NCBI GenBank assembly: GCA_002943765.1
Contig: PQWQ01000017.1
Coordinates: 434,001 to 498,000 of the forward strand
Reading direction: 5' to 3'
From: Psoroptes ovis
Lineage: Eukaryota > Arthropoda > Arachnida > Sarcoptiformes > Psoroptidae
DNA: 64,000 nucleotides
Shown here piece by piece: positions 47,401 through 61,246 of this stretch; position 1 is the stretch's first letter; every line of letters begins with the position of its first letter. Both the position numbers and the translations under genes were made by a program. The notes under the pieces were generated by a model, which ran no database searches, had not been told where the DNA came from, and saw only the letters and a program-made list of their open reading frames with translations.

Positions 47401-50400
47401 AGAGGAGATGATGTTGCTATTGTATCAATAATATCAATAGTGGACATCGTCGGACTTATTTTCATAATTGTTGATGTGGTAGACATTTTTTGTGGAATGT
47501 TTTGGCCATGTTCATCATCAAGATCATTGTTGTTGACGATGATTTCATTTTCATTCATTGATATATTATGATTTCGTAATAATGATTTCATATTATTATC
47601 ATCACTAATATATCTTCGTTTACGATTAAGATTACTTTTGTTGTTGTTGTTGTATTTATTCGAATTTTTCTTGCCATCATTCGAATCATCATCATCTTCA
47701 TCATCATTATCATTTAATAATTCATCAATTCTAAAATGTTAAAAATACACACACAATATAATGAGGTTAATAATTTATAAATCACTTTGTTTACACAAAA
47801 TCATTTCATAATCAATCAATTCAATGATTTGATTGAGTACAAAAATGATTTATTATGGCTGAAAAATGGAAATTTTAAATGAAAAATAACTAACCTTTTA
47901 ACATAAACAATATTTAAAAGTGTATCTTCGAAAGTAATACTTTGTTCAATATCATTTGGTCGTATTTTTTTACGTTTCATTGATGATTCTTTAATCAATG
48001 TTGAATTATCACATGTACAATTTTGTTGTTTGCTTAATAATGAATTCTTTTTTCCAACTGATGATATTAGTGTTGATTTTGGACTAGTAGCTGTTGTCGG
48101 TAATTTTGATGAATGAAGATGTTTATATTTACCACATTGTATTGAACTACGTTCATAATGAAACATGTTTGAATATTTTTCTTCGGTCAATGTTACACGA
48201 TAATGTGTAACAATACCATTTGGTTTTGATGGCGGTTGCCAACCTAATTTTATTTCATTTGATTTGGTGGCTGTTGCCCATAAATTTAATGGTTGTGATG
48301 GTTCTATGGAAAAATGAGGAAGAGAACAAAAAAAAAATTTGAATTTTATTATCGGGAAAATACATGGAAATATCAATAAATTAATTAATCCACTAATCGA
48401 TCAATCATTCAAAATCAATTAATTGATCATTTAACTTACTATCTGGTCTTGTTTGAAAATATTTAATATCACTTTGTGCACCTTTATTCACTGCATTTAT
48501 TGTATATGTTTTGATATACAATGCATAACGTGTGAATGGTTTTAGATTTGTAATCAAATGTTCATGATATGAATTATTATCATTATCAATAATATCATAT
48601 TCTCTCACTGTCCATTCATTATTTGTTGAATATGTATTATCATTATCGAATATTGATACATTTTCATTTTTTTCTCTGAAATAATATTTGAATTAGGAAA
48701 TAATTGATTAAATAAATTACCAAATGAATCGATTAATCAATCATTCAATCAGCTAATCAATCAAACTTACGTTTCGCGTGTATAAATGAGATAACCGACC
48801 AATGATCGTTGATCATCCATTTTATTGGCAAAATTTTCGAATCTAATTATGACCATTTCCGTGCCTGTTAATTTTATTTCAACATCTAACAATGATACAT
48901 TACATGGCACTTTATCACCGTTTGAATGTTTTGATACATCGATTTCATCCCATGGCTGTTTTAAGCCATCCATATAATCGCCCATGGCAACAATTTTTTG
49001 GTAACATAATTTTGGATTTAAATGTACAAATATTTGTCCACGCTGTATTTGTATACGTTTTTTACCATCGATTAAATATTCATTCGAATTAAATGTCCAT
49101 AAATCTTGTAGATTTGGATTATCAAATATTAATAATGAATATGCATTACGTTCAAGTGTATCACCACGTATTAATTTTAAATTTTTTAAAAAATTCAATG
49201 TTTTAAGTGGGAATGATCGAGCGATACGTAAATAACCAGTTATTTCTACTAAATCTTTCAGATATTCTTGTAATTCTTGTACAATTTGTGTATCATCATC
49301 AGTTATATAAATTTCTAGACTGCCATTAATTTTTGTGCAACCTTTTAATGATTGTGCACTGGCAATATTGTTGATTTGTGTACTATCACAGACTGCCAGA
49401 CAGATTTAAATGATTTACCAGAGCAGAGAAAAAAAAATGAAAATAAATTAATAAGAAAGAAAAAAAAACAAAATTATCAAAGTGTTTATCAAATTAAAAA
49501 CCAGATAAACGAATATAAATATAAATAAATAAATAAATGGATTGCAAAAAATATTACTTACTTTTAGGACAAGTATGTTCACATTTAACACATTCATTCG
49601 GTGCATTCGTATTTTCTTCATAACCAACTGGACATTGATAATCACATTCACCATTGAATGCTTTGAAACGATATTTTTGATAATCATTAGATAATTTTCG
49701 TGATAATTCATGACATTCATTTTTACTCAAGCAGCGACGATTTAAATACTTTGTTATTTATAAATTTTTTTTACCCAAATTTAAGGATAAGAAAATAAAA
49801 AAAAATGATGATAAAACAATCATTGATTATTTTGAATTTGATTAAAAAACAAAAAATAAATCAAGTCAAAACATATATTACATACGATCAAGAGCATATT
49901 GAAACACTTATGATCATTTAAATATATGTTTGACGGTAGTTTTAAAGATAATTTAAAGATGATTGAGACTAACAAAATAAAAACACTTACAGCATAGCTA
50001 CCATTTGGACATTTATCATAACAATGATTTTTATATCGAAATTTTTTACATGAAAAACAAATCCAATTGTTATTATTATCGTCATAATTATTATTACCGA
50101 CACCATTCGTATTATTATTCTCATTATTATCATCATCATCATTAGCATTACTATTATCAACGATAATATTATTACTACTATAATGATTACGTATACAACC
50201 ACTAAGACATTGTTCGGGACAACATTCACCTGTTCGTGAACATGTACGATTTTTTGATTCACATTCACTGGAACAATCTTTAATCGAGAAAAACATTATT
50301 TTTTCCATAATTAATAAAGCAATTAAATAATAAATTTTTGAAAAAATGTAAATAAATAATACTTACAATGTTTTTGACAAATATCATGTGTCCAACATAC

Positions 50401-52273
50401 ACGATTATCATTATCACCGATTAATCTACCATCCATATGTCTTGCACTGATACGTGGACATTTTTTATCACAATTAGGGCAAAGATTTTGATCTTTATTT
50501 TTCTATTTGAATGAATGTAATGTTAAAATAAATTAAAATATAAGAAATATTAATCGATTTAAATTCAAAATCACATGCATAAATTATTGATTTAAATATT
50601 TTGAAAAAATAACTTACCGAGATCAAAAAATTTTTCGCTATACGACTCCAATCGACAGTATCGACAAAACATAAATTTGGATTTTTTTCAATACGAATAT
50701 CACCACGTACAATCGTTGTTAAACTTTTCAAACCAATCTCTTGTAATGATAACATTTCATATATTACAAATGCATAATTATGCAATAATAAGCGGCCACG
50801 TATTACAGATAAATTTGGAAACATTTGTTTCAATGATAATAGACCACTAACACGAAACACTAATAAATAATCAGTGATTTCACGTAATTTTGGAAATGTT
50901 ATATTTTCATAGTCGTTCGGTTTACCATTATCGATCAATACGATACGAAGAAAACCTTCGACAACGGTACAATTTTCTAATAGACGAAAATTTTTTACCG
51001 TATTACGTATATCAATACTGCTACATACTGTGGGCATCATTTCAGGGGAAAAGGCAATAATTCAAAAATTGAACAAAAATCCATCAGCAAAAATATAAAC
51101 AAATCACTTACCATATTCTTTGAAAATATTTGGACTATTATCATCATTATATAAATTATTATTATTATAATTTTCATTATTTACAATATTTAAACGATTA
51201 ATTTTGGATGGCGACGACGTTGTTGTTGTTGATGTTGTTTGCGGATCATTCACAACACGTATTATTTCATTGTGAAGATCATTCATCGATGGTATCGTTG
51301 TTGTTGCTGTTGTGGCGGCCGCCGACGCTGTTGTTGTCGTTGCCGAATCAACAAATTGAAAACAATTTATAGAAAATAAAATGATTGAAAATATCCATAT
51401 ATAATACAATAATAATTGTAATGGAAATGATAATTTAAGAATTTTATTATGATTATTTTGCTTATGATGCTGATGATGATGTTGATGATGATTATAATTA
51501 TAATGGTTATGATTATGATTAAGGTAATGATGATGATGATTGCGATGACTATTATTCATATTGGTTGAATATTCTGTTTCATTCATGTTTGATGACAATG
51601 ATAGAAATGGATGATGGCAAAGATTTCGATAATTATTTTTATAATTCTTATGATTATGATCATTATTATGATGATTATTATTATTACGATTATTATTATT
51701 CATTAATCGATTATTATTATCAATCGATAAAACTTTGGAATTATTAGAATTTTTATTATTTTTACCATTCATTTGTTGCTGCCGTCGTTGTTGTTGCTTT
51801 TGATGAATTAATTTTAATGATAATAAATTATTTACATTCGAATAACAATAAAACCATTGACATTGATCCATAATTCTATAGATCAATATCAATGTTTTTG
51901 ACAACAACGTCAACAATGACGATAATGATGTTGATGATGATAATGATAAATATTTTATGGACATTTTCATCATCAAATGAATGATAATTATGATTATTGA
52001 AATGATTATTAATATCATCTGACCATTATATTCATTTTGTACATTATTTTGTTGATTGTTGAATACATATTTTTGAAAATATTGAAACAATGATGACATT
52101 GAATTTGAATATTTTTGTTTTTGCTGTTGCTTATAATAATTATGATGATGATAATCAATGATGAACATTGAATATTCATCGTTCAAATTGGTACAATTCT
52201 TATGATAATCAATATTATTATTCATTAAATTTTTAACAATTGATTTTTGATGAATAATAGTAACGATGAACAT
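44494..52273 (-). CDS. InR: Insulin-like receptor tyrosine kinase, complete, 13 exons
   Basis: Receptor tyrosine kinase for insulin-like peptides. Exons 5' to 3' on the minus strand: 51112-52273, 50618-51027, 50367-50502, 49991-50277, 49562-49748, 48771-49392, 48440-48675, 47895-48303, 46634-47730, 46333-46540, 45953-46263, 45633-45879, 44494-45562. All are GT-AG and in frame, giving about 2126 residues. In order: a long N-terminal extension with a signal-like helix near 276-305, L1 domain (exon 2), Cys-rich furin-like region (exons 3-5), L2 (exon 6), fibronectin III domains (exons 6-9), the RKRR proreceptor cleavage site at about 1185-1188, a transmembrane helix near 1470-1493 and a juxtamembrane NPDY. 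The kinase shows GKGSFGEVF, CAVKKL, HRDLAARN, DFG and FLPVRWMSPESLKDGIFTTY. The tail of about 280 residues after the kinase is Asn/Ser-rich with no YxxM motif that I see. An Asn/Asp-rich insert lies in the Cys-rich region. The start ATG (52271-52273) is uncertain. Confidence 0.95.
47613..47624 (-). other. Codons for the RKRR proreceptor cleavage site
   Basis: Minus-strand codons read Arg-Lys-Arg-Arg in the context NLNRKRRYISDD, between the extracellular alpha-type part and the last fibronectin domain. This is the position and motif where furin-type proteases split insulin receptors into alpha and beta chains. It follows a long Asp/Asn-rich linker. Confidence 0.8.
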
Positions 52274-55200
52274 TATCAATATAAATTAATGGTCATTTGC
52301 TTGTTTAATGGCTTATTCGCTCGATTACTACCATTGATATGCATATAGAAAACATATGAAAAAAAGGTATTGCACTTGGATTTTCAACTAAATAATAATC
52401 ACAATAATTCACTCAAAAATGATGATTTAATAGATTTTTCATTGAAAGAAAAAATTCCCAAATTACAACATTCTTTGTCGTTTTCGTTCAGTACACTTAA
52501 TATGTTAATATTGCACCTACAACTTGTTGATTTATTTGACGTAATTTTTTTAAAATTTCATTCATTCTTCACATAACAAAATGACACATTTCAAATTTTG
52601 TATTCAAATTTTTCTTTTTCTCACAAATCACAAATAATAAATCAATGAAAAAATTGATCATAACGATTCATCATACAAACACATACAAAAACACCGCAAA
52701 ATTTAAAATTTCTGTGGTTCAAAATAATTGATTCACGCCAACTGTTTTGATGTAATTTGATTTGTTTTTATAGAAATGAAAAAATTTTTGAAATTTTTTA
52801 AATTTTTCTAGTCGTATTTGTCATAATCATCACTAAGCCATGTTTTTTTGATGATAATTTCAAACGTGTTCAAATTTCAATCACATCGGATCACCGTCAA
52901 ATCACCATTGAATTGATCATGGCCGCTGTTGTTCGGTGAAAACTTGGAATATCTTTTGAAGTTTGATGAAAGTTGAAATCTTCGTTGAAATTCTGTAAAA
53001 AATCAGAGAAATAAAAGATTTTCGATTAGTTTTTGACCAGTGTTCAATGAAAATAACGATAATGATGATGATGCAATTTGAAATAAAAGTTCAAATATAA
53101 AATGAGAAAGTTCATTTTTTTTTTAAAAAGATTATAATTATGAACTAAAACTAAATGATGATGATGATGATGGATAGAAAAAAAAAATTCATTAAAAGAC
53201 ATTGACATCGCCACAACTCTCAGCCACGACCACGACCACCACTACAACCATAAATATACATTGACCTTTTTTTTCTAAATTTCATTCAAAGGTTATTTTT
53301 TTTTAAATAAGAGAAGAGAATAACCTTTGAATAGTACACACACACATGAACACAAATTAAGCCACATACAAACACATTAAGACACACACACACACATACA
53401 ATGCAACCACCGATAACTGGAGACTAAAATAAACTGATACTATTTTTAAATACATTCACATAGAAATACATACAATTCTCGTTGAACATCATTAACCAGA
53501 AAATAAATAAATAAACGAATAAATACACACAACCAAACGAACGATGATGATGATGAAGACCACCATCATCAAGTTCAACCAACTATATTCATTCACATTA
53601 ACCACCGATTGTTTGAAATGAGAATCAACCATTTCAAAACCGAAAAAGTTGAAAACGACTATCGTCGGCTATGTTGGTTGGTTGGTTGTTTGGTTCGAAC
53701 CAATTAAATTGTTTTTCAAATGAGAAAAGAGAGCTTAAAAGAGAGACAGACATTGTTTATTGTATTGTGTATCCATTATGAGAGCTTCTATTTTATGTAC
53801 ACCCTTACTATTCAAATGATACTAATAACCATTATTGTTATTGGTAGAAGAAGATTCCATTCTATTCATTATTTCATTATTTCAACACCGAATTGAAGGT
53901 AAATAAAATATACTCTCATTCAAATATACATATAAATGAATGGAATCAATGATCATTGAATGGTAGAGGAAAAAAAACCAGATGTTTTTCAACTGAAAGA
54001 AAAAAAATGCGAAATGTGAATGAGACAAAAAACAAGTTCATTCGATGGTCTTTGACCTCGTCAAGTCTATTTCTCTCTGACTTCTGTCTATCTCTCTCTG
54101 TGTATGTCTCATTCATTCATTCATAAGTTCATTAACACTGAATCAACCGAAAACAATTTCTCATTTTGATTAACCAAAAAAAATTTTTTTTTATGATACC
54201 CGAGAGGGCAAAATCGAAAAAATGAATGGTAATCTTGATAACAATGATAATCATCACAATAAATAATCGAAATCAAAAAAAACTAATCAAATATTTTTTT
54301 TTGACCATTTTGATTGTTTTTTTTGTTTGGATTTTGTACATAAGAATCGATTTAGATTAAATTCACCATCAATTTGATTGCAAAATTGGACATTTTGGTG
54401 AGATTTTCTTAAATCACACTTGGTGATTTTGCTTGGAATTTTGTCTTTGTGATAAATTTTTCTTTCAAAGAATTTTTTTCTTACCAAAACAATATCAGTT
54501 TATAAGTTAGATTTTTTGAGTAAAATACAGTAAAAACTACTAAAATATCAAATATCAATTCTTATTGATTTCTACTTTCAACTGTCAACACATGTTTTTT
54601 TAAGTAATTCTTCATTTCTTTTTTTCATTCTTTCTTGAATATCTTTTAATAATTTCAAATATATGAATATTTCACATTAGTTCATTCATATATTTTTGTA
54701 ATAGAAGCAATAATAATCATAAATTAATATTAAAAAACAATGAATTAATATTTTTCGTTTTGCTTAGTTTTTTGTTTTTTTATTTTTTCATTTCATTTTG
54801 AAGGTTAAGGCTAATGCTAATGATTATTATTATTATTGTTTGCCATTTACAACTATTCATTTCTCTATTTTTTTTTTTCTTTTATTATTATTCAATTTAG
54901 AATCAAAATTTGACATTTCAATGAATATGTCATTTCAATTCGTTCTTTCTTTTCTTTCATTTTGATTTGAAATTAAGTGAAAAATGATAATTGGAAAAAC
55001 TGGAAAATTGAAAATCAATGATTCAATAAAATGAAATCGATGACAGAATTCATCAAACAAACAAACAAACAAAAAATTGTTTTAATTATTATCATTTAAT
55101 TAATTCAATTTAATTCAATTTTTTCTTCTTTCATAATGAAAATCTTGTTTACTCAAAGATTATTATATCATTGGTGGCGATGGTTTCAAACACACACAAA

Positions 55201-55380
55201 CACACACACACAGAGAGACACAGGCACACCTGTCATTGCGTGTCATTAAATTTTTTCAAAATGTAATTCAATTGATTGTAAGAAACAAAAATTTTTTTCT
55301 TTTTTTTTCTTTGTTGTCTTTTATCTAAGGTAGACATCAAGAATTTATCAAAAAATTTCATTGGGTAGCTTTATTTAAAG

Positions 55381-56694
55381 ACGATTTTTTTTTTTTTTTT
55401 TTTGAAAAAACAAAGTTGAAAAATTTTTTAAATTTAATTAAATTCTTAATTACAATCTATTTTCAAAAATCAAGTTCATTCAGGTACAAAAACAAACAAA
55501 CAAGTAAATAAACAAATAAACACACACACACACACACACGCACAGCAAACAAAAAAATCAATCATTACCAATAATCAATCATTGATGAAGAGAACAACAA
55601 AAATCAAAATTACATCTTTGATTTCAAAATTACAAGGAAAATTTTTTTTTACCTGACAATAATTTCACCTAATAATTATTTTTTCATTACGATTAGTTGT
55701 AATCATAATAATCATAATAATTTTATAGTATAATCATCTTTGTATACGATGATTGTTCAAAATATAAAACTAACAATTTTTTTTCGTTTATTCATTTTTG
55801 TTTTTTCATCAATTCAAATTTAATTGGAGATTTTTGGTCATTTTGTTCAAATTTGATTGGTGTTAAATGTTGATGATGACATGGAACGAAATTTCAAATT
55901 CTGGCCCAGCAAACCAATAATAAAATTTTGTAAAATAATTTCACATACTTTTTCAATGATTTTGATTGATTGGTTGGTCGATTTTGATGTGTTTCATTTT
56001 TGGAGATGAGTTTTTCGATGTCAAAATCAAGAATTTTATGGTTTTTTTTCAATGATTTTTCTTTGAACTTTGATTTAACTGAAACTGATGGAATAAATCA
56101 AATCAAAGATGTTTGGTTTTTTATTTTTTCAATTTTCATTGATCATTCATTTATTTGTTTTGATTATCGAACTTGTTATTGTTGGCGTGTGTTGTTTTTG
56201 ATGTTGGGTTTTGTTGTTTTCATTTAATTTCATTTTGCTTTGTTTCATATTTTTATTATTTTATTTGTGATTCATTTTGTTTATTTCTTTTTCACACACG
56301 ATTCAACACACAATTTCAAAATCAATGCTTTTGTGGAACACTAAACAAAACAAAACAATACAAGCAAACAAAACGTATGGTGAATGAATATTTCGAAAAG
56401 CAAAAACAATGATTCAAATTGGAACGTCGTATAATCAACATCATCATCATCATCATCATCACACACATTTATTGGATGCTTTGTATATGTTGTTTACAAA
56501 TACTAAAATTTTACAAATAACAACAACAATAATATAAGATACAACCACACACATACACACATACACACTGCATACAATTGAATTTTTCATTTTTTTATAT
56601 TATTATTATTATTATTTTAGTTTAAATATTTTATATTTTTCAAAACATTTTCAGAAAATATATATTTTCCATATTTCATTTTAGTGATATTTAC

Positions 56695-56725
<31 letters not shown>

Positions 56726-57928
56726 CAATGTGTGCACACACACACACACAACATATATATCAAATATTGGAAAATGGATGTTATGATGTTTTTAATGTTG
56801 TTGTTGTTGTTGTTTTCATTATTTTTTATTGTTGATTTTGTTGATATGATAGATGCTTTAATAATGATTATTATTATTATTATGATGATGAAAATGATGA
56901 TGATTAGTAATGATGGTTGAATGTTGATGTTGATGATCAAACACACAAACACACACACACATTCAATAAAACCACTAAAAAACACAAATACAAGTATTAT
57001 TTTTCATTTCGTTTCATCGTTTCATTTCAAATCAAAATAAAACGAAAGAGTCTTAATAATAATAATAATAATAATAAAATCAAAATAATACAAATTTTCC
57101 CTGTTTATTTACTTGCTGTTGTTGTTGTCGATGTTAATGTTGATGTTGATGATGATGATGTTGTTGTTGTTGTTTATTATTTCGTTTTGTCGATTAAATA
57201 TTTATAAAAATAAAAATTTATATATTTTGTACGCAGACAAACGTACACACACATACAACAAACACAGATGCAAAAAAGATATATACAAAATTTTTTTCTT
57301 TTTCAATAAACATATAATAAAGAGACAAACATTTTAAATAAAAAAAAAAAAATATTGATTACAAATACTGAAATGTGTGTGTGTGTGTTGTTGATTTCTG
57401 TTTTGTATTTCTTTAATCATCAATAATAATAATAATCATAGTCATCATGATCATATCGTTACAATCATTTCATTTGAATCATTCATTTATGTTTCAATAT
57501 ATTCAACATATCCAAAATATATTCAACATTCAATCTTTAATTTTAAAATCTTCACATTCAGATAATTCAAATATAATAATAATAACCAATGATAATAATA
57601 TTAAATCCAGTAACTTTTCGCTTTACTTTTACGCGTTCATTATTTGACCCATTCTTTATTTTCATTTCATTTCATTCATAATTTTGCTTCTTTCTTTTTT
57701 CAATTCAATTGCAAATTCAAAACGTCGTAAACACACACACACACGCACACACATATGAATACGCGTATAATGTGAATTTTATGAGAAAATGATTTGTTTA
57801 TCGTCATATTTTCTCATATTATTTTCACATTATTTTCGTGATATATTCACGTATTTATTTATTCATATTTATGTTTCAAATAAGATTTAATTCAAATGAA
57901 TTAATCAAAAAAAAAAAAAAAAAAAAAA
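55381..57928. repeat. Cluster of microsatellites and homopolymers
   Basis: Visible tracts include T(19) at 55385-55403, a CA run at 55521-55539, a CAT run near 56439-56460, an AAT/ATA run at 56695-56724, a CA run near 56736-56749, an AAT run near 57053-57076, GTT and GAT mixed repeats at 57117-57173, a TG run near 57375-57388 and A(22) at 57907-57928. They alternate strands in sense, so one long repeat array is not implied. Confidence 0.85.
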
Positions 57929-59864
57929 GAAAGATGAAGAAATGAAACACATAAAAAAAACATATGAATCAATCGAATGTTTTTTTTTCGAATTTTTTTC
58001 TCTCTCTTTTCGTTCCATCAAAAACATGCCACTACCTTTCTCTCATATTAAATTTTTTTCATCACTTTCTTTTTCGCTGCAAATTTCTAACTGCATCCGA
58101 CTGTATGCCGTTAGCTTTTGCAAATTTTTTTTTTGCAATTTTTTTTCTCATTAATTAACCGACTTACAATCGCCACTGAATTGCATGCTTCTACCTCTCG
58201 TTTTTTTTTTTGAATGAAGAGAGAAAAAATACAGTTACATTTTTTTTCACTACATTTTCGACTGTGTCATCATGTAATCAACGGGGTAGTGGTATTGAAA
58301 ATAGTCGTATCGCACAGCCGCTTGAAACGCCCCTTTTTAGATTTCTGTTTTTTTTTCGAATTTTTTTTTTGTTTTTGTTTACATTTCTAAAATTAGATCA
58401 AATGATTTGTTGTCCGTTTTGAGTTTCTGGAACAAATTCCAAATGGGAAAAATTGCAATTTGTACCCGAAATTTACACTCAAAGCCATAGCGAACCATAG
58501 AAAATGATGGTGGAATTAATATGGCCCAAAATTGGGCCTAAAAATTTGAAAATTAAGCCTTTTTCCTCATCGTTCTTCACTGTTTTCCCAATCGTTTCTT
58601 TCAATTTTTAATTATTCAATCGTTTGAATAATTAAAATCAAGAAATCTTTTACTTTTTCCTCACTCATTTCTCTCAATTGCATTGCATTAAATTGCATTG
58701 AATCATTCTCCACACTGATTCTCTCATCAGTTGGCTTGCCGGTGCTGCAACATTTTTCATCATTTTTCCAATGAAAAAAAAAACATTTGTGTTGCATGTG
58801 TTCATTATTCATGTTTATCTGTTGTTTAAGTAAATAAACAAATCATTTAAATGAATAAAAACAATCAAAAACTTGTTTGCAACAAAAAAATTAAAATTTT
58901 TGTTTGTTTGTTTGTTTATTAATTTGTTTATTTGTTTGTTTGTCGATTGTTGATTTCCATTGAAATCTCTACACTAAAAAGCAATCGACATTAAACAATT
59001 AATGTCAATTAATCGACAAATAAACAGCAATAACAATCAACAAAAAATGTCTATTTTAGCCAAATATATGTGTGGCTTCTTCGAGAGAGAGACCTAAGTG
59101 AAATTCTGTAAATTTACCCAGAAAAATTGCAACTTTTTGCAGCAATTTTTCGAATTTGTCAAAGATATTTGTGTGACAAACAATTGTCAATTGTTTGATT
59201 AATCATTATTTGATTTATTCCGATCAGAATTTCAATGGAAACCAAAGCATTTAAACTTAATCTAAAAGAATGGGAACCAAGATTGTACCCGATGGTTGCG
59301 AACCAAATGTTTCCACCCGAAGATTGCCCAAGGATCGATGGCAATCTTTGGGCGTAAATCGATCACCTTTGAATTGAATTCTTTTTCCAATCATCATCAA
59401 AAAGGACAAGTGACTAGTACGATTTCCGATTTGGCTGAAATTACGTCGAAAATTAGATACGAAGAAGGGGAAATGTTCACCAAAAATTGATGAATCACAC
59501 AATGAACGAATTGATCAACGAAACCAATCTTTACCCAAATGTACCCAAAAACAACTTGTTTGTTTTTTCAGTGATTTGTTTATTTGTCTGTTTTTTTCTT
59601 GATTGTTTCTTGGAAAACAATAATAATTTATTATTTCATCGATTATGAGCAATGTACGATCAACGTTGGTGGTGGTGGTGATGATGATGATTGTTGATTG
59701 ATTTTGAATTTTTGAAGGTTTTTAAAAGATTTGAAATGAACATTGTTTTTTTGTCTGGTTTCCTGCAATTTTCGATTAATTCATATTTTGATTACACAAA
59801 ATAACAGTGTCACATAATGACAGATTTTCAATATTTATTCACAACAAAAATATCGAATGATATC

Positions 59865-59900
59865 GATTATTTAATCAATGATTGAATTGATTAAATAATC
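59865..59900. repeat. Perfect 14-bp inverted repeat, 8-nt loop
   Basis: Left arm GATTATTTAATCAA (59865-59878), loop TGATTGAA, right arm TTGATTAAATAATC (59887-59900). It lies within a run of ATCAAT and ATTGATT words that are themselves partly self-complementary, so local slippage could have created it. Confidence 0.7.
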
Positions 59901-61226
59901 AATAATCAATAATTCAATAATCGATGATTGAATTGATTCGTTGATTGATTGATTGATTAAACACAATGATCAATCGATTATTGTTTAGTGTTTGGTGTTC
60001 ACCTGTGTTTATTTTTCCACGGATTCATTCAATTCAATTCGGTGATTCTCACGAAATTATCGAATGTCTACCAGGAAAAAATGGTGCCGAATCGACGAAA
60101 AATCTGCAGCCATTTCCATAATCCCTTTGATAATTCGTTAATTCAGTGGTAGTTTTCAAAGATTTGTCCCACATCTAAATGGCTAAAGACCACCAAGTCG
60201 AGTCTAGCACCAACATTCATTGATTGCACCAGCATTTCAATGATCATTTGCTAACCCAATTCGGGCACGTGATATTCACCGAAGGTGAAACGATGTCATA
60301 CGATTTGAAACAAAAACTGTTTTATTAAATTCGATCAATCGATTTTAAGTACAAAACATGAAATTAATTAATTAATTATTTCTTACCACGAAGAAGATTG
60401 TTTTCTTGGGTGCATTTCAATCAATCGTTTTCTTTTTTTTTTGACATTTGAAGTTCATTGGGAAATAAATTTCATTCATTCATTCATTTGTTCATGGTCA
60501 GACCATTCAATTGACGATTCATAAGATGATAGAATTCATATGAAAATTTTACAAAATAGAAATATTTCGGTTGTTTTAATTAATTGTTTGTTTGTTTCGT
60601 GTTTGTTTTCTTGGAAAAAACAAAACCAACAAAAAAAAAAAAAACTGAAAAAAAACAAAGCAAAAACATAGGAAAACACAATTGAAAAAAAATAAATGTT
60701 GAAAATATGACCTTGAAAGTTGTTTTTGCCAAATTTTTCTTCATACTCATCTTATTTTTTTATGATTATTGAAAATTCAATTGAATTTATTTATTATTGA
60801 ATTGAAATGATTGAATCGCATGTTTCGTTTATTGTTGAAATATTCATGAAAATAATGTTTTTTTTGTGGAAAAATTTGAAATTCAAAATTTTTGAAAATT
60901 CAAATTTTAAAATATTTGAAAATTTAAAAAAAAATTCAAAAATTTGAAAATTCTAATTTTGAAAATTTTTGTAAACATTGGAGCAGCGCTGCCATCTATC
61001 GGTTCGAATCGAACATAGCAAATTTATAATTTACCAATTTTCGTTTTTTGATATTGTTGACAGTTTGAATTTATATTTTTGGAAAAATATTTAAAATAAA
61101 AACGATTTAATTTCAAAGATTTTAAAAATTAACTTTGAATGATAAAAGATTTTTGAATAATTTCCGACCTATTAATCGACGAATAATTAAAGAGTAATCA
61201 ATCGATTAATCAACAATCAATCAATC

Positions 61227-61240
61227 GATTATCGATAATC
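61227..61240. promoter_or_regulatory. 14-bp palindrome containing a DRE-like TATCGATA
   Basis: GATTATCGATAATC is a perfect palindrome six bases before the ATG of the gene at 61247. Its centre TATCGATA is identical to the DREF-binding DRE motif of Drosophila housekeeping and replication promoters. Position in the 5' leader is compatible with a core-promoter element, but function is inference. Confidence 0.35.
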
Positions 61241-61246
61241 AAACGT

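Larger units (their letters stand above)
52274..61246. other. Large repeat-rich region upstream of the insulin-receptor gene
   Basis: About 9 kb with no recognisable gene. It probably includes 5' UTR exons and regulatory DNA of the receptor. Tandem repeats are concentrated at 55.4-57.9 kb and listed separately. Other signals are a 14-bp-arm hairpin (59865-59900), adjacent open-frame fragments at 59232-59490, and E-box CACGTG near 60266. The first 200 bp past the receptor start are AT-rich with no clear TATA box. Remaining open frames are short and repeat-driven. Confidence 0.6.

Noticed and set aside
51565..51747. Plus-strand Tyr/Asp-rich frame in the insulin-receptor first exon
   Set aside because: Antisense reading of His/Asn repeats.
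56600..57340. Several overlapping frames (Ile/Val/Asp/Tyr-rich)
   Set aside because: All are translations of AAT, GTT, GAT and CA microsatellites.
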